In this document: positions 33,168-42,504 of the stretch, piece after piece
How positions within the stretch are numbered: position 1 is the stretch's first letter
How the letters are laid out: the number at the start of each line of letters is the position of its first letter
NCBI GenBank assembly: GCA_903831455.1
Contig: CAIKXV010000289.1
Span: 1-47,773 of the forward strand
From: an uncultured Pseudomonadota bacterium
Lineage (GTDB): Bacteria; Pseudomonadota; Gammaproteobacteria; Burkholderiales; CAIKXV01
Direction: 5' to 3'
DNA length: 47,773 nt
Notes under the pieces: generated by a model
What the model saw: the letters and a program-made list of their open reading frames with translations, nothing else
Databases searched by the model: none
Told to the model about the DNA's origin: nothing
Made by a program: the position numbers and the translations under genes

Positions 33168-34880
33168 GTGAACGCAGTCGCCCCGATCGTCGCCACTGGC
33201 TCGCGCGTCCGTATCCCGGTCGCGCTGCTGCAGGTCGGCATGTTCGTCAGCGACCTCGACCGGCCGTGGGCGGACAGTCCGTTCCTGATCGAGGGGCTGC
33301 TGATCGAGCGCGAAGCCGAGATCGCACTCGTGCAGTCGATCTGCCGGGAGGTGACGATCGATCTCGGCCGGTCAGCGTCGGTCGATTTCCCCGGCATCGA
33401 GCGTCCCGAACTCGACGAACTGGAACTCGCCCGGCAGGCCCAGGAGGCCGAGGCCGCTCGGCTGGCCCGACAGGGCGCCCTGATGATGCAGCAGGCGGCA
33501 GCGCCGAACACCGTCGCCACGAGACCCGTCGAGATGCCGGGCGTCCTTGCCTCGCTGGCGCGCTGGGCGTTCGGACGGGGAGTATCCGACGCCAACGCCA
33601 CGCACGCCCGCGCCGACGATCCGCAGCCGCCTCAGTCGCCTCGACCACGGCCTGCCTCGAGTGCGGCGGACATCGCGCCCGACCTCGCGGAGCGCCCGCT
33701 GGGCCTGCTGGAGCGGGTGCGCCGCGTCTTCCACGAACTGGTCGCGCCGGGCAGCAAACGCGACCGCAGGGAACGCAGCGCCACCGCGCTGCCCTTCGAG
33801 TCCGCCGCCAACCCCGGGTCGGTCGCCTCCGACGCGAAGCCGAAGGGCAAGGGGGAGACCGCGCCGGTTCATCTCGGCCTGTCGGTCGCGGAGGCCGCCG
33901 CCGCCGAAGACGAGATCCGGAGTTTCGAACTCGAGCTGCCGATCGCGCGCGAGAAGCTGGCCGACGCCGACGTCCTCATGAACCGGGTGGCGGAACTGAT
34001 CCGCAGCGGCGGACTGCTGAAGATGGAGCAGGTCTCGCCGGTGGCCTCGGCGATCGTCGAGAGCATCACGCGCAACCAGAACGCGATGCTGTGGCTGTCC
34101 CGGCTGCGCGCCTTCGACGAGCGCGCGCACGCAAGGAGCGTGCAGTGCGGCGTGTACATGGCCACGTTCGGGCGCCACCTCGGCCTGAGCCAGGAGGTCT
34201 GCGAGCACCTGACCATCGGCGGCATGGTGCTCGATGTCGGCAAGCTGCGCGTACCGCCCGGCGTACTGGCCAAGCCGGGGCCGCTGGTGGGCGAGGAGGT
34301 CTCCCTGGTCCGCGACCACGTGATGCTGGGCGTCGCCATGCTGGAGAACTCGATGGGCATGCACCCCTCGATCATCGAGACGGTGCTGCGCCACCATGAG
34401 CGCGAGGACGGCAGTGGCTACCCCAGCCGCCTGCGCGAACGCGACATCGGCCTCTACGGGCGCATTGCCGGCATCGTCGACACCTTCCTCGCGCTGACCA
34501 ACCCGCGGCCCTACGCGGCCGAGGTCACCATGCAGGAGGCGCTGCGCGTGCTGCTGGCCGGGCGCGGGACGCTGTTCCACGCGCCGCTGGTCGAGCACTT
34601 CATCCAGTCCATCAGCCTGTTCCCGGTAGGATCGCTGGTCGAACTGTCCAACGGGGAGATCGCGGCCGTGGTCGCGCACAACCGCGTGCGCCGGCTCAAG
34701 CCGCGGGTGATGGTGATGATCGAGCGCGACGGTTCGCGCCGCGAACGTCCCACCATCCTCGACCTGCTCTATTCGCCCCAGGACGAGCACGGGCAGGAGA
34801 TCCGCATCCTGCGCGGGGTGTCGCCCGAGGCCCTGGGCATCGACGCGAGCGAACTGTTCCTGTCGGCCGGACTGTCGTGA
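33168..34880 (+). CDS. HD-GYP domain protein with DUF3391 and a degenerate HD motif
   Basis: 570 residues from a GTG. N-terminal DUF3391-like region (about 12-70: IPVALLQVGMFVSDLDRPW), a long Ala/Pro/Arg-rich linker (90-240), then an HD-GYP domain (about 315-475). The signature HHExxDGxGYP is complete (H409, H410, E411, D414, GYP 417-419), as are H384-like VRDHV and D438. The defining HD is changed: the usual LHDIGK reads VLDVGK, with L355 in place of the metal-binding His. Phosphodiesterase activity against cyclic di-GMP may therefore be weakened or lost, leaving a binding or sensory role. A C-terminal strand-rich tail follows. The stop overlaps the EAL gene (GTGA). Confidence 0.85.
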   Translation: MNAVAPIVATGSRVRIPVALLQVGMFVSDLDRPWADSPFLIEGLLIEREAEIALVQSICREVTIDLGRSASVDFPGIERPELDELELARQAQEAEAARLARQGALMMQQAAAPNTVATRPVEMPGVLASLARWAFGRGVSDANATHARADDPQPPQSPRPRPASSAADIAPDLAERPLGLLERVRRVFHELVAPGSKRDRRERSATALPFESAANPGSVASDAKPKGKGETAPVHLGLSVAEAAAAEDEIRSFELELPIAREKLADADVLMNRVAELIRSGGLLKMEQVSPVASAIVESITRNQNAMLWLSRLRAFDERAHARSVQCGVYMATFGRHLGLSQEVCEHLTIGGMVLDVGKLRVPPGVLAKPGPLVGEEVSLVRDHVMLGVAMLENSMGMHPSIIETVLRHHEREDGSGYPSRLRERDIGLYGRIAGIVDTFLALTNPRPYAAEVTMQEALRVLLAGRGTLFHAPLVEHFIQSISLFPVGSLVELSNGEIAAVVAHNRVRRLKPRVMVMIERDGSRRERPTILDLLYSPQDEHGQEIRILRGVSPEALGIDASELFLSAGLS

Positions 34881-36238
34881 ACACCACCGCCGCGCGGATC
34901 GCGGGCTTCGCCTTCGAGCCGCACCCCGACGACGCATATGCGCTGCGCGGACAGGTCGAGCGCCAGGAACTGCCCGACCTGATCGAGCGCGTCGCGCGCA
35001 CGCACGGGGAGCAGAAAAGCGTTTTCGCGCTGCTCGCGGTGCGGGTGCTTCGCGAGGACATCGCGGCGCTGATGTTCGACCCCGCGACCGAACGCATCCT
35101 GCTCCGGGAAGCCCTGCAGCAGCTCACGCAGGTGCTTCGGGCCAACGATTCGGTCTCGATCATCGCCCCGGACGAAATGGTGCTGGTGCTCACCGGGCTG
35201 CCCAGCGCCGATCTGGCCGAACTCGCGGCGGCGCGCCTGGTGCAATGCTTCGCCGACCCCTTCCTCGTGCAGGGGGCACCGCGGCGGCTCCACGCAGCCA
35301 TCGGCGTCGCCTGCGGCCCTGCGAAGAACACGGGAGCGGGGGAACTGCTGCGCGCGGCCCGCGCCGCCGCGCGCACGGCCGAGACCTCGCAACATGGCTA
35401 CGTGGTCCACCAGGCCAGCACCTCCACCGATCCGTCCCTCGGGCTCGAAGCCGCCTTTCGCCGTGCGGTATCGGCCAACGACCTGTCGCTCGCCTTCCAG
35501 CCGCAGATCGACCTCGCGACCGGCCGCGCCGTCGGCGCCGAGGCGCTGTCGCGCTGGTACGGGCCGCACGGGCAGGCGGTCCGACCCGACCTGTTCATCG
35601 AGATCGCCACCCGCTGCGGGCTGATGCACCAGCTCACCCGCTGGGTGCTCAACGCCTCCCTGCGCGAGTTCTCCGGGGTGTGGGCGCTGGGCTACGCGGT
35701 GGACCTGTCGGTGAACGTCTCGCCGGTGGATCTGCACGAGGCCGACTTCCCCGACATGGTCGAACATGCGCTCGACACCTGGTCGGTCACGGCCGATCGG
35801 TTGACCCTGGAGATCACCGAGACCGCCCCGGTGCGCGAACCGCGCCAGGTGCTCTCGATCCTCGAGCGGCTGCGCAGGATCGGCGTGCGGCTGTCGATCG
35901 ACGACTTCGGAACCGGACACTCGTCGCTTGCGCTGCTGCGCCAGCTACCGGTGAACGAGCTGAAGATCGACCAGCAGTTCGTGCGCGGGATGCGCGAATC
36001 CAAGGCCAGCCTCGACATCGTGCGCACGACGCTGGACCTTTCCCGCAACTTCGGCCTGTCGACGGTGGCCGAGGGCATCGAAGACCCGGAGACGCTCGCG
36101 GCGCTGCGCGACCTCGGCTGCCAGTCGGGACAGGGATGGACGATCGCCCGGCCCGCGCCGATCGACCAACTCGTCGAATGGCTGCGGGCGCGCGCCCCCG
36201 CGGCCTCCGCGGCCCCGGAGGCTCAGCCTCGCGGGTGA
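34877..36238 (+). CDS. EAL-domain cyclic-di-GMP phosphodiesterase with degenerate GGDEF domain
   Basis: 453 residues from a GTG overlapping the HD-GYP stop by four bases. The N-terminal half (about 30-185) has the size of a GGDEF domain, but the active motif reads APDEM, so no cyclase activity is expected. The EAL domain (190-435) keeps the full catalytic set: E222 in EALSRW, N280, E312, D342/D343 in DDFGTG, K363, D365, E399 in VAEGIE and Q419. It should hydrolyse c-di-GMP to pGpG. No transmembrane segments, so cytosolic. The end overlaps xerD by 16 bases, tail to tail. Pairing with a defective HD-GYP protein suggests a joint signalling unit. Confidence 0.9.
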   Translation: MNTTAARIAGFAFEPHPDDAYALRGQVERQELPDLIERVARTHGEQKSVFALLAVRVLREDIAALMFDPATERILLREALQQLTQVLRANDSVSIIAPDEMVLVLTGLPSADLAELAAARLVQCFADPFLVQGAPRRLHAAIGVACGPAKNTGAGELLRAARAAARTAETSQHGYVVHQASTSTDPSLGLEAAFRRAVSANDLSLAFQPQIDLATGRAVGAEALSRWYGPHGQAVRPDLFIEIATRCGLMHQLTRWVLNASLREFSGVWALGYAVDLSVNVSPVDLHEADFPDMVEHALDTWSVTADRLTLEITETAPVREPRQVLSILERLRRIGVRLSIDDFGTGHSSLALLRQLPVNELKIDQQFVRGMRESKASLDIVRTTLDLSRNFGLSTVAEGIEDPETLAALRDLGCQSGQGWTIARPAPIDQLVEWLRARAPAASAAPEAQPRG

Positions 36239-37188
36239 TGGCGCCGGTGCAGTTCGGCGAGCCGCTCGCGCGCGACGTGGGTGTAGATCTGCGTGGTGGA
36301 GATGTCCGCGTGCCCGAGCAGCATCTGCACCACCCGCAGGTCGGCCCCGTGGTTGACCAGATGGGTGGCGAACGCGTGCCGCAGCACGTGCGGCGAGACC
36401 CCCCGAGCGATGCCCGCCACCCGCGCGTGCAGGCGGATCCGGTACCAGAACGCCTGGCGGGTCATCGCCCCTCCTGCGCCGCCGGGGAACAGCCAGTCCG
36501 AGACCCGTCCGTCGAGCAGCCGCGGGCGTGCCTCGACCCGGTAGCGCTCCAGCCAGTCGAGGGCCGGTTCGCCCAGCGGCACCAGTCGTTCACGCGACCC
36601 CTTGCCGGTCACCCTCACCACGCCGGCATCGTGCGACACCTGTGCGATGCGCAGGCCGACCAGTTCGCTGACCCGCAGCCCGGTGGCATAGAGCACCTCG
36701 AGCATCGTGCGATCGCGAAGTCCGAGTGCGGTCGTGGTGTCCGGAGCCACGAGCAGGGCCTCGACCTCGGCCTCCGACAGCGTCCGGGGCAGGCCGCGCG
36801 CACGGCGCGGGGTATCGATCTCCGCGCTGGGATCGACCCGCAACCGGCCGCGATCGACCAGGTGCCGGTAGAAGCGACGCAGGGCCGCCAGCAGCCGGGC
36901 CGTGCTGGACGCGCGTGCGCCTGCCTCCACGCGATGCGCGAGATAGGCGAGAAGATCGGCGCGACTCGCGCCCGCCAGCGTCGTCGCCGCGTCCCCGGAC
37001 CCGGAACGCTCGGCAAGCCATGCGGCGAGCTGGGCCAGGTCGCGCCGATAGCTCTCGATCGACAGCGGCGCCAGCCCGTCTTCCAGCCAGAGCGCGTCGC
37101 AGAACGGATCGAGATCGGGATCCGCGGACGGCCCGCGTCGCACCGTCCGGGGCCGCGCGGACGCGGCAGGCCGGTCAACCGCTGCCAC
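36223..37188 (-). CDS. xerD: Tyrosine recombinase XerD-type
   Basis: 321 residues from a GTG at 37186-37188 (a TTG at 37227 is a longer alternative). N-terminal core-binding domain begins FCDALWLEDGLAPLSIESYRRDL. The catalytic set is complete: Arg in ATGLRVSELVGL, Lys in GKGSRERLVPLG, H-x-x-R in SPHVLRHAFATHL, His in LLGHADISTTQ, and the nucleophile Tyr in QIYTHV. With XerC it resolves chromosome dimers at dif. Length and motifs fit XerD and not a phage integrase. The start lies inside the end of the TRAP permease gene (14-base overlap), and the end overlaps the EAL gene, so it is boxed in on both sides. Confidence 0.92.
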   Translation of the reverse strand: MAAVDRPAASARPRTVRRGPSADPDLDPFCDALWLEDGLAPLSIESYRRDLAQLAAWLAERSGSGDAATTLAGASRADLLAYLAHRVEAGARASSTARLLAALRRFYRHLVDRGRLRVDPSAEIDTPRRARGLPRTLSEAEVEALLVAPDTTTALGLRDRTMLEVLYATGLRVSELVGLRIAQVSHDAGVVRVTGKGSRERLVPLGEPALDWLERYRVEARPRLLDGRVSDWLFPGGAGGAMTRQAFWYRIRLHARVAGIARGVSPHVLRHAFATHLVNHGADLRVVQMLLGHADISTTQIYTHVARERLAELHRRHHPRG

Positions 37189-39280
37189 GCGCGCCCGGTG
37201 CGGGCCTGCGCAGCCACTGGCTGCCAAGCGCCACGACGATCATGAGCGCCCCCAGCGCGTCGGTCACCGGCGTGGTGTAGACGAGCAGTACGCCCGCGCC
37301 GATCAGCAACCAGCGCTCGAACCCTGTCGTGCGCTGCAGCGCCCAGCCCTGCACACCGGCGGCCAGCGCGCAGATGCCCGCCAGCGCCGAGACCGTGACC
37401 CCGACCACGTTCCACCAGCTGCCGCCCGCGGGCAACTGCAGCAGCAGACCTGCGCCCGCGGGCTCCAGCACGAACATGAACGGCACGACGAAGGCCGGTA
37501 GCACGTACTTCCACGACTGCAGGGTGGTGCGATACGGATCACCGCCGGTGATGGCCGCCGCCGCGAACGGCGACAGCGCGGTGGGCGGCGACACCTCGGA
37601 CAACACCGCGTAGTAGAAGATGAACATGTGGGCGGCGAAGTCGGGTACGCCAAGCTTGGTGAGTGCCGGGGCAGCCACCACCGCGCAGATGATGTAGGAC
37701 GCGGTGACCGGCACCGCCAGCCCGACGATCCAGACGATGAGGGCGGTGAAGATCGTCGTGAACAGCAGCCGGGTGCTCGCGAACATCGACTCGGACGGGC
37801 CGATTCCGACCAGCGCGAACAGATCGCTGAATCCGCGGGCGAACACCTCGGCGTAGCCGATCACGATCGAGCTGAACTTCAGGCCCAGCCCGGTCAGCGT
37901 GACCACCCCCACGATGATGCCCGCCGCCGCGCAGGTCACCCCGACGTTGAGCATGCCCACCGTGCCCTCGCGCAGCGCGAGGACCAGGCGCGAATCGCGA
38001 AGTCCGGCCCACAGCGCGGAGGGACGCCAGCCGGAGGGGTGCAGCATCGACCAGGGCAGCAGCGCGCAGTCGCGGTGCATGAAGCTCACCACGAAGGCCG
38101 TGATCACCGCCCAGAACACCGAAGCGGTCGGCGAATAGCCCAGCATCATGTAGACGACGATGGCCACCAGCGACAGGAAGTGGAACCCGTAGCTGCGCAC
38201 GAGCTGCCAGACCGACAGGGGGTTGTCGACCGGTGCGGCGCGGTTGCCGAACTTGCGCGCGTCCAGTTCGACCATCAGGAACAGGCTGAGGTAGAACAGG
38301 AGGGTCGGGATGATCGCCATCCGGATCACCTCCAGATAGCTCACCCGCAGGAACTCGGCGATGATGAACGCGGCCGCCCCCAGCACCGGCGGCGAGATGA
38401 TCGCGCCCAGGCCACCGGCGGCCAGCAATCCGCCCGCCGGGTTCGGCGGATAGCCCGCCTTCTTCAGCATCGGATAGGCCACCGATCCGATGGTCACGGT
38501 GGTGGCCACGCCCGAGCCGGACGGTCCGCCCATCAGGAACGAGGCGAGCACGACGCTGCGTCCCGCATTGGACGGCCGCGAGCCCATGGCGGCGAAGGAG
38601 AAGTCGAGGAAGAACTTGCCCGCGCCCGAGAACTGCAGGAAGGCGCCATAGATGCAGAACAGGATGATCAGCGAGGAGGACACGTCCACGGCGGTGCCGT
38701 AGACCCCCTCGACCGTCATGTACATGGTGGCGGCGATGCGCGCGAAGTCGTAGCCGCGGTGGGTCCACGGGTGCGGCAGCCACGGTCCCGCGAACGCGTA
38801 GAGCAGGAACACCGCCAGCACGACCACCATCACCCATCCGGTGGTGCGCCGGGTCGCCTCGAACAGCAGCGCGATCAGCAGCCAGCCCATCGCCACGTCG
38901 AGCGTGGTCGGAGAGACGTTGCGGTAGGCGAAGTCCCAGCCCTCGAAGAGGACATAGGCCGCGGTCGACAGGCCGGCCAGCGCGAACGCCCAGTCCCACC
39001 AGCGCAACCGGTCGCGGAACCGCCGCGCCAGCGGGAACAGCAGGAAGGCCAGGAAAAGAATCAGTGCGACGTGCAGCGTGCGGAAGAACTGCGCGGGCAC
39101 CACCTCGATCGCGCCGTAGAGGTGGAACAGGGAGACGCCGATCGCGAAGATCGTCACGAACGCCGCGAACCGACCGACCGGACGGCGGGTCACGCCCTCC
39201 TCGCGTTCGATCGCCTCGGTCACGCCGGCGGCGGCAGCGGCCGACACGCCCGGGATACCCGGTCCTGGTTCAGCTGCCAT
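37175..39280 (-). CDS. TRAP transporter fused permease (4TM/12TM, TAXI type)
   Basis: 701-residue polytopic inner-membrane protein that fuses the small (DctQ-like) and large (DctM-like) TRAP subunits. Hydrophobic helices run almost throughout. Landmarks of the large subunit are FLMGGPSGSGVATTVTIGSVAYPMLKKAGY, GGLGAIISPPVLGAAAFIIAEFL and SEVSPPTALSPFAAAAITGGDPY. It imports organic acids using an ion gradient together with the TAXI receptor encoded 119 bases upstream. The ATG at 39278-39280 gives a short cytoplasmic tail. XerD overlaps its 3' end. Confidence 0.95.
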   Translation of the reverse strand: MAAEPGPGIPGVSAAAAAGVTEAIEREEGVTRRPVGRFAAFVTIFAIGVSLFHLYGAIEVVPAQFFRTLHVALILFLAFLLFPLARRFRDRLRWWDWAFALAGLSTAAYVLFEGWDFAYRNVSPTTLDVAMGWLLIALLFEATRRTTGWVMVVVLAVFLLYAFAGPWLPHPWTHRGYDFARIAATMYMTVEGVYGTAVDVSSSLIILFCIYGAFLQFSGAGKFFLDFSFAAMGSRPSNAGRSVVLASFLMGGPSGSGVATTVTIGSVAYPMLKKAGYPPNPAGGLLAAGGLGAIISPPVLGAAAFIIAEFLRVSYLEVIRMAIIPTLLFYLSLFLMVELDARKFGNRAAPVDNPLSVWQLVRSYGFHFLSLVAIVVYMMLGYSPTASVFWAVITAFVVSFMHRDCALLPWSMLHPSGWRPSALWAGLRDSRLVLALREGTVGMLNVGVTCAAAGIIVGVVTLTGLGLKFSSIVIGYAEVFARGFSDLFALVGIGPSESMFASTRLLFTTIFTALIVWIVGLAVPVTASYIICAVVAAPALTKLGVPDFAAHMFIFYYAVLSEVSPPTALSPFAAAAITGGDPYRTTLQSWKYVLPAFVVPFMFVLEPAGAGLLLQLPAGGSWWNVVGVTVSALAGICALAAGVQGWALQRTTGFERWLLIGAGVLLVYTTPVTDALGALMIVVALGSQWLRRPAPGARGSG

Positions 39281-39399
39281 CGCTCATCCTCGCGTCACAC
39301 CCGCCGCTGCGAACCGGCGACGGACCGGCATCCGCCGGTGCCGCCGCGGAGGGCCGCACCGGCGGAGGGCTGCAGCCACCCGCAGGCGGCTGCACCGGG

Positions 39400-40365
39400 T
39401 CACTTCAGGCGCACGCCCTGCTCGCCCCAGAACTTGATCGCGCCCGGGTGGAACGGGATCACCGCGGCAGCGTTCTGCTGCCACTTGAGGTCGATCTCGC
39501 GACCGGCCGGGTGGACCGCACCGAGTTCGGCGCGGTTCTGGTAGGCCGCCCGGGTGATGTTGTAGACCATCTCGGCAGGCATGTCCTCGCGTACCGCGAG
39601 GATGTTCCACACCGCGACGGCGCGGGCCTCGCGCTCCTGCCCGGGGTACGCTTTGGCCGGGATGGTGATCGGCACGTAGATGGGGCCGCTGGCCTTGACC
39701 ATGTTGGGCAGCACTTCGGCGTAATCGATGAGCTGCATCCGGATGCCCGGCGTGGCCGCCAGGTCGGTGATGGCCGGCGTCGGGATGCCGCCGACGAAGA
39801 AGTACGCGTCGAGCTGCTTGTCGCGGATCGCGCGGGTGGACTCCGCCGGGGACAGGCGCTCGCGCCGGATGTCCTTGTCGGGATCGAGGCCCGCCGCACG
39901 CAGGCCGCGCATCGCCATGACCTCGGTCGCGCTGTTCGCGGGACCGGTGGACACGCGCTTGCCCTTCAGGTCCTGGATGGTACGGACGCCCGCGCCCTCG
40001 ACGCTGACCAGATGCATGGTGTTGGGGTAGAGCACCATGATCGCGCGGACCGGCACCTTGTTGCCGGTGAACTTGTCCAGGCCGTTGTAGGCATCCCATG
40101 CCGCATCGGTCTGGCCGAACATGATGTCGGCCTGGTTACGCCCGAGCCGGAACAGGTTCTCCACCGTGCCGGCGGTGGCCTCGACGTTGGCGTTGATGCC
40201 GAGGTGCTTCTGCAGCAACTGGGCAAGGCCGCCGCCCAGCGGGAAGTAGACCGCCCCGGTGGTGCCCGTGGCGATCGACAGGGTTTTCGGCTGGGCGAGC
40301 GCGGCCGAGGGCGCGATGACGGCAGCGGCAAGTACCGCCGCAAGACAGGCGTACAGGCGTTTCAT
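39400..40365 (-). CDS. TAXI-family TRAP transporter solute receptor
   Basis: 321 residues with a classic signal peptide (MKRLYACLAAVLAAAVIAPSAALAQ). The mature protein begins KTLSIATGTTGAVYFPLGGGLAQLLQ, the TAXI signature, followed by EATAGTVENLFRLGRNQADIMFGQTDAA and LKGKRVSTGPANSATEVMA. It binds an organic acid, often glutamate/2-oxoglutarate-like in the few known cases, and passes it to the fused permease. AGGAGG lies seven bases before the ATG at 40363-40365, the best ribosome binding site in the window, suggesting high expression. Confidence 0.96.
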   Translation of the reverse strand: MKRLYACLAAVLAAAVIAPSAALAQPKTLSIATGTTGAVYFPLGGGLAQLLQKHLGINANVEATAGTVENLFRLGRNQADIMFGQTDAAWDAYNGLDKFTGNKVPVRAIMVLYPNTMHLVSVEGAGVRTIQDLKGKRVSTGPANSATEVMAMRGLRAAGLDPDKDIRRERLSPAESTRAIRDKQLDAYFFVGGIPTPAITDLAATPGIRMQLIDYAEVLPNMVKASGPIYVPITIPAKAYPGQEREARAVAVWNILAVREDMPAEMVYNITRAAYQNRAELGAVHPAGREIDLKWQQNAAAVIPFHPGAIKFWGEQGVRLK

Positions 40366-40410
40366 GACGGAACCTCCTGGGATGCTCCCTGGTCGGCCGG
40401 ACGGGCACCT

Positions 40411-40429
40411 GCGAGGTCTGGAGCCTCGC
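40411..40429 (-). promoter_or_regulatory. Small hairpin in the leader of the TAXI receptor gene
   Basis: GCGAGG and CCTCGC form a perfect 6-base stem with a 7-base loop about 45 bases before the start at 40365. It may be an operator half-site pair or a leader hairpin. The rest of the 279-base gap up to 40644 is GC-rich without a recognisable gene. Confidence 0.25.
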
Positions 40430-40644
40430 TGGGGTACCACCGCCGGCAGGTCCGCGGAACGCGGACTCGCCTCATTATCAGCGAGCCCCCGGGCGCCGTC
40501 CATGCGTGGCGGGCTGACCGCCCGACAGGATCGGGGCGAGTTCGGGCCGGTCGATCGAGACCCGGCCCGGCCCCTCGCGGCCGGTCCGCCCGTGGCGTGG
40601 CCGGCCGAGGCCCGCGCGCGGCCATCGCCCCCCGGGGATTTCGG

Positions 40645-41067
40645 CTAGCGGGCGAACAGGGTCGCGATGTCGCGGAACGCCTTGAATTCGAGTGCGTTGC
40701 CCGAGGGATCGAGGAAGAACATCGAGTGCTGCTCGCCCACCTCGCCGACGAAGCGCACCTGCGGCTCGATGATGAAGCGCACGCCGGCCGTGCGCAGGCG
40801 CTCGGCCAGCGCCTCCCAGTCGGCCATCGGCAGGATGGCGCCGAAGTGACGCACCGGCACGTCGTCGCCATCGACCGGCGAGGTATCGGCAAGGCCGCAG
40901 AGGTGCGGCGCGCGGTACGCGACGATCTGGTGACCCCAGAAATCGAAGTCGCACCAGTCCTCGGCCGAGCGGCCCTCGGGGCAGCCGAGCAGCCCCCCGT
41001 AGAAGGCGCGCGCCTCGTCGAGGTCGCGAACCGGAAAGGCGAGATGGAACAGAGGGGTTGCGCTCAT
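40645..41067 (-). CDS. VOC-family protein, glyoxalase-like
   Basis: 140 residues, one VOC domain: [25 protein letters not shown] at the start, [12 protein letters not shown] and [21 protein letters not shown] in the middle, and [16 protein letters not shown] at the end. Likely metal ligands are H8, the His in VRHFGA and the Glu in ALEFKAF. The family is often annotated as dioxygenase or glyoxalase, but the substrate is unknown. GGGAG lies seven bases before the ATG at 41065-41067. It is upstream of the TAXI-TRAP genes on the same strand and divergent from the CoA-transferase. Confidence 0.88.
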   Translation of the reverse strand: MSATPLFHLAFPVRDLDEARAFYGGLLGCPEGRSAEDWCDFDFWGHQIVAYRAPHLCGLADTSPVDGDDVPVRHFGAILPMADWEALAERLRTAGVRFIIEPQVRFVGEVGEQHSMFFLDPSGNALEFKAFRDIATLFAR

Positions 41068-41271
41068 GTGGACTCCCGGGGACGATGGCGGCCTTGCGTG
41101 CGACGGGCGGCGGACGCCGCTGGCGCCACCGTACGCCTGCGCGCGGCGATGCCGTCGGGGCACCCGCGCTGCGCGCGGGCGCGGCGGCATCCAGGGCGCA
41201 GGCCCTGCACGCGCTTCCTTACCACAGCGGGTCGCCGCCGCGCCGGCGCCGCGCATCGCCCAGGATAGACG

Positions 41272-42456
41272 ATGGATCGTTCACTGCCCCTGGCGGGGCT
41301 GCGGGTCTTCGAGTTCGTGCACATGGTGATGGGGCCGACCTGCGGACTGGTGCTGGCCGACATGGGGGCCGAGGTGATCAAGGTCGAGCCGCCCGAGGGC
41401 GACCATACCCGCAAGCTGACCGCCTCGGGGGCCGGGTTCTTCCCCGCCTACAACCGCAACAAGAAGAGCCTCGCGATCGACCTGCGCTCGCCGCAGGGGC
41501 GCGCGACCATCCGCCGCCTGCTGGCGAGCGCGGACGTGGTCACCGAGAACTTCCGTCCCGGCGCGATGCAGAAGCTGGGGCTGGGCTACGACGAACTCGC
41601 GCGCGAGAATCCCCGGCTGGTCTACTGCTCCCACAAGGGCTTCCTCAGCGGCCCCTATGCGCACCGCACCGCGCTCGACGAGATGGCGCAGATGATGGGC
41701 GGACTCGCCTACATGACCGGCCCGCGGGGCCGTCCGCTGCGCGCCGGGGCGTCGGTCAACGACGTGATGGGCGGGCTGTTCGGCGCGATCGCGGTGATGG
41801 GCGCACTGATGCAGCGCGCGGTCACCGGCCGCGGCCAGTACGTGGAGAGCGCGCTCTACGAGAACAACGTGTTCCTGATGGCCCAGCACATGATGGAGTC
41901 GGTCGCCACCGGGCGCCCGGCGGTGCCGATGCCCGACCGCGTCCGGGCCTGGGCGGTCTACGACACCTTCGCCACGGCCGACGGCGAGCAGGTGTTCGTC
42001 GGCGTGGTCACCGATACCCAGTGGAAGGTGTTCTGCGAATCCTTCGGGCTCGCCGAGTTCCTCGCCGACCCGCTGCTGCAGACCAACCCGCAACGGGTCG
42101 AGCAGCGCGCGCGCACGATCCCGGTGATCACCGGGCTGTTCTCGCGGATGACCAAGGCCGAGCTGATGGCGCGCTTCGAGTCCCTCGGGCTGCCGTTCGC
42201 GCCGATCGCGCGCCCCGAGGACCTGTTCGACGACCCGCACCTGAACGCCTCCGGCGGACTCGCGCCGCTCACGCTCCCCGGCGGGGCCGGCACGAAGGTA
42301 CCGATCCTGCCCATCGAGATGGACGGACGGCGACTGGGCGTGCGCCTCGACCTGCCGCGGGTGGGCGAACACACGCGCGGCGTGCTGGCCGACGGAGGCT
42401 TCAGCCAGGCAGAGATCGACGCGCTCGCCGCGGCCGGTGCCATCCGCGAAGGCTGA
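41272..42456 (+). CDS. Class III CoA-transferase (CaiB/BaiF family)
   Basis: 394 residues. The N-terminal Rossmann-like domain has [40 protein letters not shown] and [17 protein letters not shown], both typical. The catalytic Asp that forms the acyl-enzyme anhydride is probably D136 in [18 protein letters not shown]. It moves CoA from a donor such as succinyl-CoA to a carboxylic acid, activating it for breakdown. AGGA lies eight bases before the ATG. It stands alone on the plus strand between a divergent VOC gene and a convergent reductase gene. Confidence 0.94.
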   Translation: MDRSLPLAGLRVFEFVHMVMGPTCGLVLADMGAEVIKVEPPEGDHTRKLTASGAGFFPAYNRNKKSLAIDLRSPQGRATIRRLLASADVVTENFRPGAMQKLGLGYDELARENPRLVYCSHKGFLSGPYAHRTALDEMAQMMGGLAYMTGPRGRPLRAGASVNDVMGGLFGAIAVMGALMQRAVTGRGQYVESALYENNVFLMAQHMMESVATGRPAVPMPDRVRAWAVYDTFATADGEQVFVGVVTDTQWKVFCESFGLAEFLADPLLQTNPQRVEQRARTIPVITGLFSRMTKAELMARFESLGLPFAPIARPEDLFDDPHLNASGGLAPLTLPGGAGTKVPILPIEMDGRRLGVRLDLPRVGEHTRGVLADGGFSQAEIDALAAAGAIREG

Positions 42457-42504
42457 GTCCGCGCACGGGACCGGCTGCCACCGGCCTCGCCTCGGCCGGG
42501 CGCA

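Noticed and set aside
36223-37188. XerD as the integrase of a mobile island
   Set aside because: It has the length and motifs of a housekeeping Xer recombinase, no tRNA or attachment repeats are near, and no other mobility genes exist in the window.
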